Source: Actinomyces vulturis
GTDB lineage: Bacteria; Actinomycetota; Actinomycetes; Actinomycetales; Actinomycetaceae
Direction: 5' to 3'
Assembly (NCBI RefSeq): GCF_001687305.1
Contig: NZ_KV700385.1
Location: forward strand, 186,001-250,000
Length of the DNA: 64,000 bases
A program made the translations under genes and the position numbers. A model generated the notes under the pieces. That model saw only the letters and a list, made by a program, of their open reading frames with translations, did no database searches and was not told the origin of the DNA. Numbering within the stretch: position 1 is the stretch's first letter; the number at the start of each line of letters is the position of its first letter. Positions 11,945 to 21,807 of the stretch are shown here, piece after piece.

Positions 11945-12670
11945 TTATGGCCGCTCCACCATGCATGCGGGAAAGGACTCAAGGTGGGCCAGCGCCTGAT
12001 GCAACTCTGCTGGGGAGATGACGCCGTGACGCAGGATTGTCAGCGCGTTGCCAAGTCCGTGGTCACCAGAGAGATTGACAATTGTCGAGGGGACAGGCCC
12101 CGGGGTGGGTTCAGCTTCCATGACCATGATCTGATCGCGGTTCATGCCCACACGCTCGCCGAAGGCGTCACGGGCTTCCTGGCTTGAGGTAGCCGGGGGC
12201 TGGCCTGTGAGGTTGGCACTGGTCACAGCCATAGGGCCGGTTTCTTTGAGAATTTCCAGTGCCATAGGGTGATCAGGCATGCGTACTGCGATGGTGCCAC
12301 CAGTCTCACCAAGATCCCAGGTGAGGGAAGGATGAGCATCAAGAATAATGGTGAGAGCTCCAGGCCAGAAGGCTTCCATGAGCGCTTGGGCCGCCGCCGG
12401 AACGGCGGCGGCGATTAAGTCCACATCGTCTGGGCGTGACACAAGTACCGGTGGCGGCATGTGCCGGCCGCGTCCTTTAGCTTCTAAGACACGAGCAACA
12501 GCCTCAGCATCACGGGCTGATGCGCCAATGCCGTAGACGGTATCCGTTGGCATCACCAAAAGTCCGCCGGCGCGCACGTGCTCAACGGCTTGAGCCACTG
12601 TGGGGGCGGATGGGGGAGGCAATGATTCACTCACGTCCTGAATCCTGCCATGTTCTGGCGATAAATCCAT
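11945..12670 (-). CDS. L-threonylcarbamoyladenylate synthase (Sua5/YwlC/YrdC)
   Basis: The enzyme makes threonylcarbamoyl-AMP from threonine, bicarbonate and ATP, the first step of tRNA t6A modification. The product is used by TsaB/TsaD/TsaE, also encoded in this window. The 241-aa protein has the YrdC motifs GGLLVMPTDTVYGIGASA, KGRGRHMPPPVLVS, WPGALTIIL, IAVRMPDHP and VTSANLTGQPP. I start at ATG 12670; an in-frame GTG at 12742 would add 24 non-conserved residues, and neither has a clear ribosome site. It heads the wecA-atp cluster. Confidence 0.92.
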   Translation of the reverse strand: MDLSPEHGRIQDVSESLPPPSAPTVAQAVEHVRAGGLLVMPTDTVYGIGASARDAEAVARVLEAKGRGRHMPPPVLVSRPDDVDLIAAAVPAAAQALMEAFWPGALTIILDAHPSLTWDLGETGGTIAVRMPDHPMALEILKETGPMAVTSANLTGQPPATSSQEARDAFGERVGMNRDQIMVMEAEPTPGPVPSTIVNLSGDHGLGNALTILRHGVISPAELHQALAHLESFPACMVERP

Positions 12671-12742
12671 AGTGCCAGGCCCGTCACGCAATACTGTCAG
12701 CCCCTGTGAGTCATAGAAGAGATGTAAAGAGAGGGGACACAC

Positions 12743-12987
12743 TCGTGTTTCATTTCCTCATCTCCCTTCCCCATCAGGACACTAAGTTCCTACCTACCAT
12801 CACACGATCATGACTTGACTGCCCAAGATCACCTGATGAATCGGGTCAGTGCTCACAACGGATGCGAAACCATCATCTCCTTATTCTGGACCAATGCTCA
12901 ATGCGTCGAGTTCATTGACGATGCTGCGCCTAACAGCCACCACAATTTCACACCCGATATGCGCTGCAGGAGTTATCAGACGAGTTG
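12743..12987. other. Intergenic region between sua5 and the LuxR regulator
   Basis: I find no gene or strong terminator here. It must hold the promoter of the sua5-wecA-atp transcription unit, but no box is clear enough to assign. Bases around 12785-12815 (CTACCATCACACGATCATGAC) loosely resemble the repeat at 63-95 of the window. Confidence 0.4.
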
Positions 12988-13653
12988 CTACACAATGCGG
13001 CGTGCTGCCGCCCAGTGGGTGAGTTCGTTGCGATTAGACAACTGAAGTTTGCGCAGCACTGAGGAGACGTGAGTTTCCACGGTTTTAATGGAAATAAACA
13101 GTTCGCTGGCGCACTCTTTATAGGTATAGCCGCGGGCGATCAGACGCATCACTTCGCGTTCACGGGAAGAAAGGCGGTCCAGTTCATCATCAGCCACGCT
13201 CACCTGCGTACCTGCGCCGAAAGCATCAAGGACGAATCCCGCCAGACGGGGAGAAAAGGCAGCGTCCCCTCCAGCAACACGGCGGACGGCGTCGGCAAGA
13301 TCTTCGGGTGAAATAGCTTTAGTAACGTATCCGCGAGCACCAGCACGGATGACGCTGACCACATCTTCTGCGGCGTCAGAGATAGACAGAGCAAGGAAAC
13401 GAGTTTCAGACACGTCCTGACAGGAACGCACTACTTCGGCTCCTCCCCCACCCATGCCACCAGGCAGGTGTACGTCGAGGAGTACCACGTCAGGCTTGAG
13501 GGAGTGGACGGCAGCGATAGCGCCCTCAACATCGCTTGCTTCGGCCACGATGTCACAGTCAGGGGCAGCTGCGGCTAGTTCACTTTTCACTCCGGATCGC
13601 ACGAGTGCGTGGTCATCAACCACGATGATGCGCAGTGTGGGAGTATCGCTCAT
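12988..13653 (-). CDS. NarL/LuxR-family response regulator
   Basis: The 221-aa protein has an N-terminal receiver domain (acidic pair VVDDHALVRSG; phosphoacceptor aspartate in DVVLLDVHLPGG, near residue 60; TKAISPEDL switch region) and a C-terminal LuxR helix-turn-helix (LSSREREVMRLIARGYTYKECASELFISIKTVETHVSSVLRKL). It follows the histidine kinase by 14 bases, with GAGGGGAAACG before the ATG, so the two form a two-component pair. Targets probably include the divergent PspC gene, by inference from position. Confidence 0.95.
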   Translation of the reverse strand: MSDTPTLRIIVVDDHALVRSGVKSELAAAAPDCDIVAEASDVEGAIAAVHSLKPDVVLLDVHLPGGMGGGGAEVVRSCQDVSETRFLALSISDAAEDVVSVIRAGARGYVTKAISPEDLADAVRRVAGGDAAFSPRLAGFVLDAFGAGTQVSVADDELDRLSSREREVMRLIARGYTYKECASELFISIKTVETHVSSVLRKLQLSNRNELTHWAAARRIV

Positions 13654-13667
13654 CGTTTCCCCTCAGG

Positions 13668-15410
13668 TTAGGCCTGGCTGCCTGCGGTGGGTATCACCGG
13701 CATGGCGATATGAATGTCTGTTCCTGATTCTTTCATGCGGATGTCTACTGAACCGCCGTGGCGCTCCACGCGACCCACAATCGAATCGCGCACACCGTGG
13801 CGATCGGCAGGAATGGTGTCCATATCAAAGCCTTCGCCGCGGTCGCGCACGAACACCTCACACAGGTCCGGGCCCAACTCGATGTAGAGGCTGACCGGCG
13901 GTTTACCGTGGCGCACTGCGTTGGATAGGGCCTCACGGCTGGCCCCCATGAGCACTTCCATGCCGGCCCAAGGTTCACAGTCCCCCACCACCACGGCATC
14001 AATGGGCACCCCGTAGCGGTCTTCTACCTCGGCGCTCATCATGCGCAAGTTTTGGGCCACGGATTCCACTGCGGCGGGCTGATCACTGTAGAGCCAGGCC
14101 CGCAGTTCACGTTCCTGACTACGGGCCAAACTGGCCACGCGCTCAGGGTTATTCGCGTCTTTGCGGATGAGGTTGAGGGTCTGGAGAACGGAGTCATGGA
14201 GATGCGCGGCCATGTCGGCACGGACCTGCTGGCGTGCCTGCTCGCTACGTGTGTCAGACAGATCGCGAATGAGGCGAATCCACAGGGGGGCTAAGGCAAT
14301 AAGCACAGCCAGAACGAAGGCCAGACCGGTCAGGGTGGCAATGCCGAGCACCCGCAGGGGAACGTCGCGGGCACCCCACAGCACCATGGATCCCAGCACC
14401 AGCATAAGGCCAAAAATGGTCATGAGGACCGTACTCACGCCCCGCTCAGGCGTGACCAACGCCTGGGCTTGAGACCACACAATAGCCAGACCTGCAAAGA
14501 AGAAAGCAGCAAGGACCACCATGGGTGGGGTGTCGATGAGGCCCGATGAGGAGGCAAGGCCGATCACCGCCACACCGATCACGGCGAGTCCAGCCATGAG
14601 GCCTGCTCCCATGGTGGTGTGCCCACGGTGGGTGGTCAGTGCGGGCGCAAGGCGCTCTCGCCACCCTGTCGCCTCCATGGGCTGCATGGTCGACGCCGCG
14701 TAGCCGGGTTGGTCAGTAAAGGCTCCGGGTGCCGTTGTGGCTGAGTAGGCGGGTGATGCTGACAGCAACGGTGACGGTCCCGCAGTAACTGGGGTGGGCG
14801 GCGTCGTGTGTGCCGATGAGGCAGCTGAAGCAGAGGAGGGAGTTCCCGCCGAAGAAGCGCCCACCTGCGCGGACGATGCGGTCAGCGGATAGGTATCTGT
14901 CCCTGATGCAGACGGGGCACTAGCCGAGTACATGGCCGCGGGTGAGGAGGACGGAGAGGACAAGGATGCGGGATGAGGAATCGAATCGCCCGCCACCCTC
15001 GAGCCTGCGGTATAGCCACCGTTCACGGACGAACCGTGGGAACCATTGGCATACCGGGCGAAGTCGGTTGCTCCCATGGAGTAGAGAATCGGCATGTACA
15101 TGGCGTCCACGCCCACACCGTTGCGGACCAGTCGCTGTACGGCGGCGCGGGTTCGCGGATCGTGCAAGTTCGCCGGGTCACCAGCAGGAACCACTACCCA
15201 CAGCAGCAAGTAGATGAGAATGGGCAGGCCGGTAATCGACGCAATGGCAAAGGGCAGGCGGATCATCCATGCGGGCACTCCCAAGTGAGCAGCCAGTCCT
15301 GCGCACACACCTAGGAACCATCGGCCCGGGACCGGTGCGGTGGGCGTCGGGGCGGGGTGGCGAGGCGGACGCAAAAAGACGGTGCGCTGCTGCACGGTGA
15401 GTGAGGACAT
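13668..15410 (-). CDS. PspC-domain sensor histidine kinase
   Basis: This 580-aa membrane kinase starts with a PspC domain (about 27-75: GRWFLGVCAGLAAHLGVPAWMIRL and a membrane helix). A long Ser/Ala/Pro-rich low-complexity linker (about 115-245) follows, then four membrane helices (about 260-375). The HisKA_3 dimerisation domain has the phosphoacceptor histidine in MAAHLHDSVLQTL. The HATPase domain has the N box SREALSNAVRHG and the G box DRGEGFDMDTIPADRHGVRDSI. This is the actinobacterial PspC-kinase class associated with envelope stress. It is paired with the LuxR regulator and divergent from a second PspC gene 125 bases away. Confidence 0.93.
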   Translation of the reverse strand: MSSLTVQQRTVFLRPPRHPAPTPTAPVPGRWFLGVCAGLAAHLGVPAWMIRLPFAIASITGLPILIYLLLWVVVPAGDPANLHDPRTRAAVQRLVRNGVGVDAMYMPILYSMGATDFARYANGSHGSSVNGGYTAGSRVAGDSIPHPASLSSPSSSPAAMYSASAPSASGTDTYPLTASSAQVGASSAGTPSSASAASSAHTTPPTPVTAGPSPLLSASPAYSATTAPGAFTDQPGYAASTMQPMEATGWRERLAPALTTHRGHTTMGAGLMAGLAVIGVAVIGLASSSGLIDTPPMVVLAAFFFAGLAIVWSQAQALVTPERGVSTVLMTIFGLMLVLGSMVLWGARDVPLRVLGIATLTGLAFVLAVLIALAPLWIRLIRDLSDTRSEQARQQVRADMAAHLHDSVLQTLNLIRKDANNPERVASLARSQERELRAWLYSDQPAAVESVAQNLRMMSAEVEDRYGVPIDAVVVGDCEPWAGMEVLMGASREALSNAVRHGKPPVSLYIELGPDLCEVFVRDRGEGFDMDTIPADRHGVRDSIVGRVERHGGSVDIRMKESGTDIHIAMPVIPTAGSQA

Positions 15411-15535
15411 GGCTTCATCTTGTCATGGAGATTGGGCATTTTCGGGGCCTAATTGGCCTCCCTCCGGGGGAACCAGGGTTTTTTCAGGGGGTCACCTGAT
15501 GGTGGAGGAGGCCCGATGTTTGCCACAGTTATGCC

Positions 15536-17965
15536 ATGAGCACTTTTCAGTCTCCCCACTCCTCCGGCCCCCAGGGGTCCCATGGCCAGCCGTCCGGCGG
15601 TCATGGCGCCGCTGGTCAGGCGGGCTACGGCCCCTACCAGGGAGGCCCTTCCGCTGGCAGTCATTACGCCGGTGGCCCCTATCAGGGCGGCTACCAAGGT
15701 GGCCCGTACCAGGGCACCCAGTACCAGGGGGCCCCGGGCCAGCAGCCATACAAGAAGCCTCACCTCGAGTCCTTCTTCAACTCCGTGCGCTCACTCAACA
15801 TCTACCGTGGTCAGCCCCGGTGGATCGGTGGCGTGTGCCAGGGGCTCGGCGCTCGCTGGGGAATTGATCCGCTCATTATTCGCCTAGCGTTGGTCATCAT
15901 CTTCTTCATCAATGGAGGATTCCTGCTGGCCTACGGCCTACTCTGGCTTTTCTTGCCCGAGCGTCAGGATGGTCGTATTCATGTTCAGCAGTTACTTTCC
16001 GGTGATTTGAGTGCGGGCCTTGCCGGTTCACTGTTCTGCGTGCTGATGGGCATGTCCAGCGATGACATTCACGTCCCTGTGTTCGTGCTCAACGACGGTG
16101 CGTACTTCTCTACTAACTGGTGGATCCTACTCATCTCCATCGCCCCCTTTGTCGCTTTAGTGGCGTGGTTAATCTCCCGCTCTCGTTCCCACCGTTCCTC
16201 TGGCCAAGGCCCGACGCCGAATGCTCACCCGTCCATGCCCTACCCGCCATCCCCCACGGGTGGTCCAGGTAGTGCTCCGATGGGCGGAAATAACGGTTAT
16301 CAGCCTAATCAGCCCTTTGGCTCCGCTGTGCCTCCCACCGCAACAATGCCCATGAATGGTGGTGCTCAGGCTCCGATTCCTGCACCGTCCATGGACGTCA
16401 CTGACTGGTCACAGTCCACCGAGCCTTCTGAGGGCGAATTCAATAAAATCTCCGCCTCTGGTGACGGCCGTGAAAACGGTGAGGGTGACAACGATGAGTC
16501 TGATGGTTTCTCTGATACCTCAGATGGCGTTGACGGCAGCTGCTCCCCCACCTCAGATAAGGATATGCCGGCGTACTTCGCTCCCTATACTTCCTCAGTT
16601 CAGGGTGCTTCGGCGCCCTCTGCGTCGGATCCTTACTTAGGTGCGACGAGTCAGTCTTCCGCCGCCTTCGGGGCTCCCTACAACGGTGGCGTACCTCAGC
16701 CTTACCAGCCTTACACTCAGCAGCCCTACCCCTTAACACCTGCTCCGGCGGCGAAGGTTCAGGCGAAGGCTCCTTCGGGCCGCCTGTGGCTGCTCATGCT
16801 GGGCTTGCTGTTCATAGGCATTGCTCTGGGATCCGTAGCGATTACCGGCGGCCTGAGCACCCTGGGCACCATTCCCATCATCTTCGGCGGTATCACTCTG
16901 GCCGTGGGTATTCCTTTGCTCATTGCTGCGCTCCAACATCGTCGCGGCAGTTGGATGAGCGGCCTGGCCGTCTTTACCTTGTTGTGTGCAATCCCCACCA
17001 TGCTGGGAGCCGCAGTGGTTCCCGCAAAGGTGTGGACTGCTCCGCTGACTTACGGGACCCAGCAGGTTAATGCGTTTAACGGGAATTATGAATTTGGCGT
17101 CGGAGATTTGCATATAGAAGCTAGCGACCTTGATACCTCCATGCCCGTGACCATGAACGTCAGCGTGGTAGCGGGGGCACTGACCATCCATACCCGCTCT
17201 GATCAATCCGTGCGTATCAATGTCACCCAGCAGCTCGGCGAACTGCGCCTCTTGAGCAATGAGAAGTGGCAAGGCGTGGACTTCCTGTCCGACGATGGCT
17301 ACTACACCTCTGACCCGTCGAGCGACGAGTCAGGCACGTATCTACCTAACGGCGACATGCACTTCACCCATATTCGGCGAACCAACATGGCGGGCCTGCA
17401 CCAGTTCACCCTTGCTTCCCCCTCCGCTGGGGCTACCACTGACCTCACCATCAACGTCACCATGACTGCGGGTGTAGTCAATATCAATGCCAATGATGGG
17501 ATCACTATATGGAGCGGCCGCCAAACAGATGACGTATGGGTGCTCTACAACTGGCGTATTGAAGGTCACGACACGGTGGACAGCCCCCAGTTACCACAAG
17601 GCATGACCCATGCGGTCATCACTGACGAGCAGGCCGCCGCATGTGCCAGCGTGGTCAAGGGTAATCTCGTGGAACCCTACGAGGAGTACTCAGAAATTCT
17701 CGAAATGACCCCGGGAGAAAAAGCCGAATATGACACGTGCGCCGCTGAGGTCGCCAAACACAATGACCTAACTAAGGGTATCGCCACCTACATGCCTGAG
17801 GGTTACAACTCAGTTCCTGGGGCACCTGGCTATAGCGAACCCGCTCAGCCAAGCACCCCTGATGCGCCGGCTACTCCCGGCCAGCAGGTAACTCCCGCCC
17901 CTGCTTCCAGCGGGCAACAGGCACCTGGAGACCAGAGCACTCCTAGCAGTGAGAACGGAAACTGA
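15536..17965 (+). CDS. Large PspC-domain membrane protein with Gly/Tyr/Gln-rich N terminus
   Basis: The 809-aa protein begins with about 75 residues of Gly/Tyr/Gln/Pro-rich sequence with repeated YQGGPYQG-like units. A PspC domain follows (about 98-145: WIGGVCQGLGARWGIDPLIIRLALVIIFFINGGFLLAYGLLWLFLPE), then another membrane helix near 200. A long Pro/Ser/Asp/Gly-rich linker leads to three membrane helices (about 415-500), a probable beta-rich LiaF/adhesin-like region (GNYEFGVGDLHIEAS onward) and a Pro/Gln/Ala-rich tail. The domain set (PspC plus a C-terminal beta region) suggests an envelope-stress sensor or partner of the divergent kinase; that role is inferred. It is followed 2 bases later by a small membrane protein. 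Confidence 0.85.
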   Translation: MSTFQSPHSSGPQGSHGQPSGGHGAAGQAGYGPYQGGPSAGSHYAGGPYQGGYQGGPYQGTQYQGAPGQQPYKKPHLESFFNSVRSLNIYRGQPRWIGGVCQGLGARWGIDPLIIRLALVIIFFINGGFLLAYGLLWLFLPERQDGRIHVQQLLSGDLSAGLAGSLFCVLMGMSSDDIHVPVFVLNDGAYFSTNWWILLISIAPFVALVAWLISRSRSHRSSGQGPTPNAHPSMPYPPSPTGGPGSAPMGGNNGYQPNQPFGSAVPPTATMPMNGGAQAPIPAPSMDVTDWSQSTEPSEGEFNKISASGDGRENGEGDNDESDGFSDTSDGVDGSCSPTSDKDMPAYFAPYTSSVQGASAPSASDPYLGATSQSSAAFGAPYNGGVPQPYQPYTQQPYPLTPAPAAKVQAKAPSGRLWLLMLGLLFIGIALGSVAITGGLSTLGTIPIIFGGITLAVGIPLLIAALQHRRGSWMSGLAVFTLLCAIPTMLGAAVVPAKVWTAPLTYGTQQVNAFNGNYEFGVGDLHIEASDLDTSMPVTMNVSVVAGALTIHTRSDQSVRINVTQQLGELRLLSNEKWQGVDFLSDDGYYTSDPSSDESGTYLPNGDMHFTHIRRTNMAGLHQFTLASPSAGATTDLTINVTMTAGVVNINANDGITIWSGRQTDDVWVLYNWRIEGHDTVDSPQLPQGMTHAVITDEQAAACASVVKGNLVEPYEEYSEILEMTPGEKAEYDTCAAEVAKHNDLTKGIATYMPEGYNSVPGAPGYSEPAQPSTPDAPATPGQQVTPAPASSGQQAPGDQSTPSSENGN

Positions 17966-17967
17966 TC

Positions 17968-18408
17968 ATGAGCATCAACGATTTCATGAATTCTTCTAGC
18001 TCGAATGAAACCCAGGAGTTAGCAATGGACGGCCGCGAGAACACTCACGACACTGAGGTGATCGGTGACCAAGGCACCATCAGCGAAAACTTCGTTGGAG
18101 TCAACCAGCCCCTCACCAACGACACGAACGAGTTCGGTGGACAAGGTGCTCCCGTTCCCACAACGGGCACCGCTCCCACCGTGTGGAGTGCCCAGAACAC
18201 GGCAGACGCCGAGGAACCTCAGTTCCCGATGCGTCGCACCACCCTGGCACTCGCTCTACTGTGCGTGGTCACTGGAGCGCTCATGGTGCTCATGGGCGTG
18301 GGCGTGACAGCAGGAGGCCTTATGCAAGTGAGCATTTGCCTACTGTGCCTTGGCGCTGTGCTAGTCATCAGTGCGGTTGTGCCAACGGGAAAGAAATCCC
18401 AGAAGTAA
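17968..18408 (+). CDS. Small membrane protein downstream of pspC
   Basis: I recognise no family. The 146-aa protein has a hydrophilic, Asn/Thr/Glu-rich disordered half (about 1-88) and two membrane helices (about 91-111 and 116-137), ending in a basic tail PTGKKSQK. It starts two bases after the pspC stop and is followed by a strong hairpin terminator, so it belongs to the same mRNA and probably the same envelope function. Confidence 0.8.
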   Translation: MSINDFMNSSSSNETQELAMDGRENTHDTEVIGDQGTISENFVGVNQPLTNDTNEFGGQGAPVPTTGTAPTVWSAQNTADAEEPQFPMRRTTLALALLCVVTGALMVLMGVGVTAGGLMQVSICLLCLGAVLVISAVVPTGKKSQK

Positions 18409-18425
18409 ACGTCACAGCAGATGAT

Positions 18426-18463
18426 GTGGGGGGCTGGGCGCCGTTAGGCGCCCAGCCCCCCAC
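18426..18463. terminator. Bidirectional hairpin terminator
   Basis: Perfect 17-bp arms (18426-18442 and 18447-18463) with a GTTA loop, very G+C-rich, lie between the convergent ends of the pspC operon and pepC. There is no T-run on either side. Confidence 0.8.
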
Positions 18464-18485
18464 GTATGAAGATCAGTGATGAACC

Positions 18486-19814
18486 TCAGACCAGTGCGTC
18501 CCACATGGGCAGCAAGCGAGGTTCGGTTTCCAGAGCCTTCTTGTGGTCCTTGCTTAGCAGATCACGAGGAATGATGACCTCGAAAACGTACTCGTCGAAC
18601 CAGGAATCGTTCATGGTGTAGAAGCCCTTCTTACCGACTTCTCCACCCCATGAGTTCTCCACGCGCCAGCGGCGGGGAACATCGTCGTGAATATCCACGC
18701 CGGTAAAGGTCATGGCGTGACTGACGGTGGTTTCGCGGGCACGGACGCGCTCGAGTTTGCTCATATCGAGGCTGACGCCGTAGACGCTGTTGTAGTCGTG
18801 CAACTGTGCGTCCCAGATGCCTAGGTCGTTGTCACGCTGCTTGGCCACGTCGCAGCCGAACCACACGGGGACCTCCTTGCGCAGGGCGGTCATCGTGTAG
18901 TTCTTCAGGTCCTCCAGTGCCACGGAGAGGTGGACCATGCCTTCGCGGCCCTCAACGTAGTTGGACTCTTCAACCAAGTACGTGCAGTTTTCAGGGTGCT
19001 CGGGGCGCGGATCGTGCTTGAGGGCAACGAAATCTTCCACGCGGCGCTCACACAGACGCTCGTAGCATTCCATCGGCGTCATCATGCCCAGGTCTTCGTA
19101 CTTCTTATCCTTGGTGCGCCAGTGGACGTGCACCCGCTCGGGCGGGGTGCCTAGGTGGATCGCAGCAATGCGCCACACGTCAGCCATGGCCTTTTCGTGG
19201 ATTTCCTGCTTCTCTTCCTCGCTGGAAGCAGCATGGATAGCCAGGCCTGCGCGGCGGAGGCAAGTGTTGAGAGCACGGTTGAGTTGCTGAGAGTTGGTGG
19301 CTGAATCCGTGTCAGGCATGGCGTCCTGAGGAACTAGGCCATATTTACTCACGAGGTTGGCGAAAATCCCCCAGTATCCACCATCAGGGCAGGGGTTAGA
19401 GAACATATCGCGCATGCGCTCGGTGTCCAGGTCGTCGCTTTCAAAGCGCCGGATGGCGGCAAGGAAGTGGTTGGCTTTTTCGATCTTGTCGTAGAAGAAG
19501 ATGTAGTTCTGGGAGAAGGAGAAGTTCTCCAGGTTGTGCTTAGCCATCACGCCTGCACGTAACACATTGATGCCGGAGAAAGCCCAGCACCTGCCGGACT
19601 TCTTCTGGTCCTGGACGCTCCAGGTGTCCAGGCGATCACTGACCACATCATCAGTGGTAGTAACAATCTCACGGTTAAGACTAATAGAGTCGACGCTGGC
19701 TGCGGTCACAGCGTTCTGCATGAGGCGTGCAACTGGATCGTCGCGGAAGGCCTGAGCCTGCTGCTTGGAGTAGTCGAGGGTAATTTCCATGGGGGTATTC
19801 GAGCTCTCGCTCAC
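18486..19814 (-). CDS. pepC: Aminopeptidase C (C1B cysteine peptidase, bleomycin hydrolase family)
   Basis: This cytoplasmic cysteine aminopeptidase releases N-terminal residues from peptides. The 442-aa length fits the family. The catalytic triad is visible: Gln and Cys in VQDQKKSGRCWAFSG (near 65-72), His in TTVSHAMTFTGVD (near 360) and Asn in WRVENSWGGEVGKKGFY (near 382). I start at GTG 19814, which has AAAGGAGG at 7 nt; the upstream in-frame start gives an atypical leader. It is a single-gene unit on the minus strand, read towards the pspC operon. Confidence 0.96.
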   Translation of the reverse strand: MSESSNTPMEITLDYSKQQAQAFRDDPVARLMQNAVTAASVDSISLNREIVTTTDDVVSDRLDTWSVQDQKKSGRCWAFSGINVLRAGVMAKHNLENFSFSQNYIFFYDKIEKANHFLAAIRRFESDDLDTERMRDMFSNPCPDGGYWGIFANLVSKYGLVPQDAMPDTDSATNSQQLNRALNTCLRRAGLAIHAASSEEEKQEIHEKAMADVWRIAAIHLGTPPERVHVHWRTKDKKYEDLGMMTPMECYERLCERRVEDFVALKHDPRPEHPENCTYLVEESNYVEGREGMVHLSVALEDLKNYTMTALRKEVPVWFGCDVAKQRDNDLGIWDAQLHDYNSVYGVSLDMSKLERVRARETTVSHAMTFTGVDIHDDVPRRWRVENSWGGEVGKKGFYTMNDSWFDEYVFEVIIPRDLLSKDHKKALETEPRLLPMWDALV

Positions 19815-19914
19815 AGTCCCCCTCCTTTCCGAAGCGTCAATCAAACTCTTTAGTCTTACCACGCCAGCAGTGTTTTAGCCCATTACAGAGGGTTTACAGC
19901 AAGAACATGAGATA

Positions 19915-19956
19915 GGAAAAAAGGGGTACCGGCTAGTTTCCCAGACGGTACCCCTT
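19915..19956 (-). terminator. Intrinsic terminator of guaA
   Basis: Eleven-bp arms (19921-19931 and 19946-19956) are followed, in the minus direction, by a run of six T (19915-19920 are A on the plus strand). It lies 51 bases after the guaA stop. This is one of the few hairpins here with a classical T-run. Confidence 0.85.
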
Positions 19957-20007
19957 CAAACGCTCACCGTAATCACCATCAAGTGATGACGGCACAACGC
20001 TCAGGTT

Positions 20008-21594
20008 TTATTCCCACTCGATGGTGCCCGGAGGCTTGGAGGTGCAGTCCAGCACCACGCGGTTGACCTCGGGGACGGAGTTAGTGATGCGAGTGGAGAT
20101 GCGTGCGAGCACGTCGTAAGGGAGGCGGGTCCAGTCAGCGGTCATAGCGTCTTCACTGGAGACGGGGCGAAGCACGATGGGGTGACCGTAGGTGCGGCCA
20201 TCACCTTGTACACCCACGCTGCGCACATCAGCGAGGAGAACCACGGGGCACTGCCAGATTTCTTCATCCAAGCCAGCATTGGTGAGTTCTTCACGAGCGA
20301 TGAGATCTGCAGCGCGCAGAATCTCAAGGTTGTGTGCGGTGACTTCACCGATGACGCGGATACCCAAGCCGGGACCGGGGAAGGGCTGGCGGGCCACGAT
20401 CTTTTCAGGAACGCCCAGTTGGCGTCCGATTTCGCGAACCTCATCCTTAAACAGTTCACGCAGGGGCTCGATGAGGGCGAAGTTCAAGTCATCAGGTAGG
20501 CCGCCCACATTGTGGTGGCTCTTGATGTTGGCTGCTCCTTCGCCGCCGCCGGACTCAACAACGTCGGGGTAGAGGGTTCCCTGGACGAGGAACTTAATTT
20601 CTCCACCTTCAGCACCGACCTGCTCGATCACAGCGCGCTGTGCTGCTTCGAAGGAACGAATGAATTCTCGACCAATGATCTTGCGCTTGGCTTCGGGCTC
20701 AGTCACGCCAGCCAGTGCGTCGAGGAAGCGCTTACTTTCATCCACGGTAATGACGCGAATGCCCATGCCCTGGGCGTAATCAGTCTCCACCTGTTCACGC
20801 TCGCCTGCACGCAGCAGGCCATGATCCACGAAAATGCAGGTGAGTTGATCACCAATGGCTTTGTGAACAAGTGCCGCCGCCACGGAGGAATCCACGCCGC
20901 CGGACAGACCACAAATGACATGAGCATCGCCCACGGTTTCGCGGATCTTGGCGACCTGTTCGTCGATGATGTTGCCGGGGGTCCAATCACCGGCCAGGCC
21001 TGCGCCTTCGTAGAGGAAGTTTTCCAGGGCGCGCTGGCCGTGCTCGGAGTGAAGCACCTCGGGGTGCCACTGTAGACCGAAGAGTTTGCGCTCGCGGTCT
21101 TCGAATGCGGCGACGGGAGTCTGGGAGGTGGATGCGGTGACGGCAAAGCCTTCGGGTGCGGCCTGGACTGCGTCACCGTGGCTCATCCACACGGCCTGTT
21201 CCACAGGGGTGCCGGAGAAGAGGCAGGAGTCGGAGGCGACGGTGGCCGGGGTGTGGCCGTACTCGCGGGTGCCGGTCTTACCCACGGATCCGCCCAGGGC
21301 GTGTGCCATGGTCTGGAAGCCGTAGCAGATGCCTAAGACAGGCACACCGGATTCGAAAATGGCAGGATCAATGGAAGGTGCACCATCGGCATAGACCGAA
21401 GAAGGGCCACCGGAGAGGATGATGGCGGCGGGCTGCTTGTCCAGCATGGCCTGCACGCTCATGGTGTGAGGAACGATTTCAGAGTACACGCGCGCTTCAC
21501 GCACGCGACGTGCGATGAGTTGGGCGTACTGGGCACCGAAATCGACCACCAGGACGGGGTGTTCGGTGCGCGGGGCTGTGGAGTTACTGGTCAC
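20008..21594 (-). CDS. guaA: GMP synthase (glutamine-hydrolysing)
   Basis: GuaA converts XMP to GMP with ATP and glutamine. The 528-aa protein has an N-terminal class I glutamine amidotransferase domain (catalytic Cys in [19 protein letters not shown], His/Glu in [13 protein letters not shown]) and the ATP pyrophosphatase P-loop [18 protein letters not shown] near residue 230. The C-terminal dimerisation domain ends [14 protein letters not shown]. Together with guaB further on it completes GMP synthesis. It is monocistronic, with a terminator on either side. Confidence 0.98.
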   Translation of the reverse strand: MTSNSTAPRTEHPVLVVDFGAQYAQLIARRVREARVYSEIVPHTMSVQAMLDKQPAAIILSGGPSSVYADGAPSIDPAIFESGVPVLGICYGFQTMAHALGGSVGKTGTREYGHTPATVASDSCLFSGTPVEQAVWMSHGDAVQAAPEGFAVTASTSQTPVAAFEDRERKLFGLQWHPEVLHSEHGQRALENFLYEGAGLAGDWTPGNIIDEQVAKIRETVGDAHVICGLSGGVDSSVAAALVHKAIGDQLTCIFVDHGLLRAGEREQVETDYAQGMGIRVITVDESKRFLDALAGVTEPEAKRKIIGREFIRSFEAAQRAVIEQVGAEGGEIKFLVQGTLYPDVVESGGGEGAANIKSHHNVGGLPDDLNFALIEPLRELFKDEVREIGRQLGVPEKIVARQPFPGPGLGIRVIGEVTAHNLEILRAADLIAREELTNAGLDEEIWQCPVVLLADVRSVGVQGDGRTYGHPIVLRPVSSEDAMTADWTRLPYDVLARISTRITNSVPEVNRVVLDCTSKPPGTIEWE

Positions 21595-21625
21595 GTCTCT
21601 ACCCTACCGGCTCTTCGACGACGCC

Positions 21626-21667
21626 GAGGGGCTGGGATGTGCGCACCTGGCCACATCCCAGCCCCTC
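21626..21667. terminator. Hairpin terminator after the rbs operon
   Basis: Perfect 16-bp G+C-rich arms (21626-21641 and 21652-21667) with a 10-base loop and no strong T-run lie downstream of rbsB and just upstream of guaA, which reads in the same direction. It probably ends the rbsACB mRNA. Confidence 0.75.
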
Positions 21668-21807
21668 AAGTCAGTCCGATATGCGAGCCGTTTACCTCAT
21701 CATGGCGGCGCAAACGGCATGGATTAAGCAGGTGGGAATGGCTTGTTATGCCCTTCCCTCACCCATTGAGCACCACTGACGTGCAGCAAGCAAGCAACGG
21801 GAGTGGA

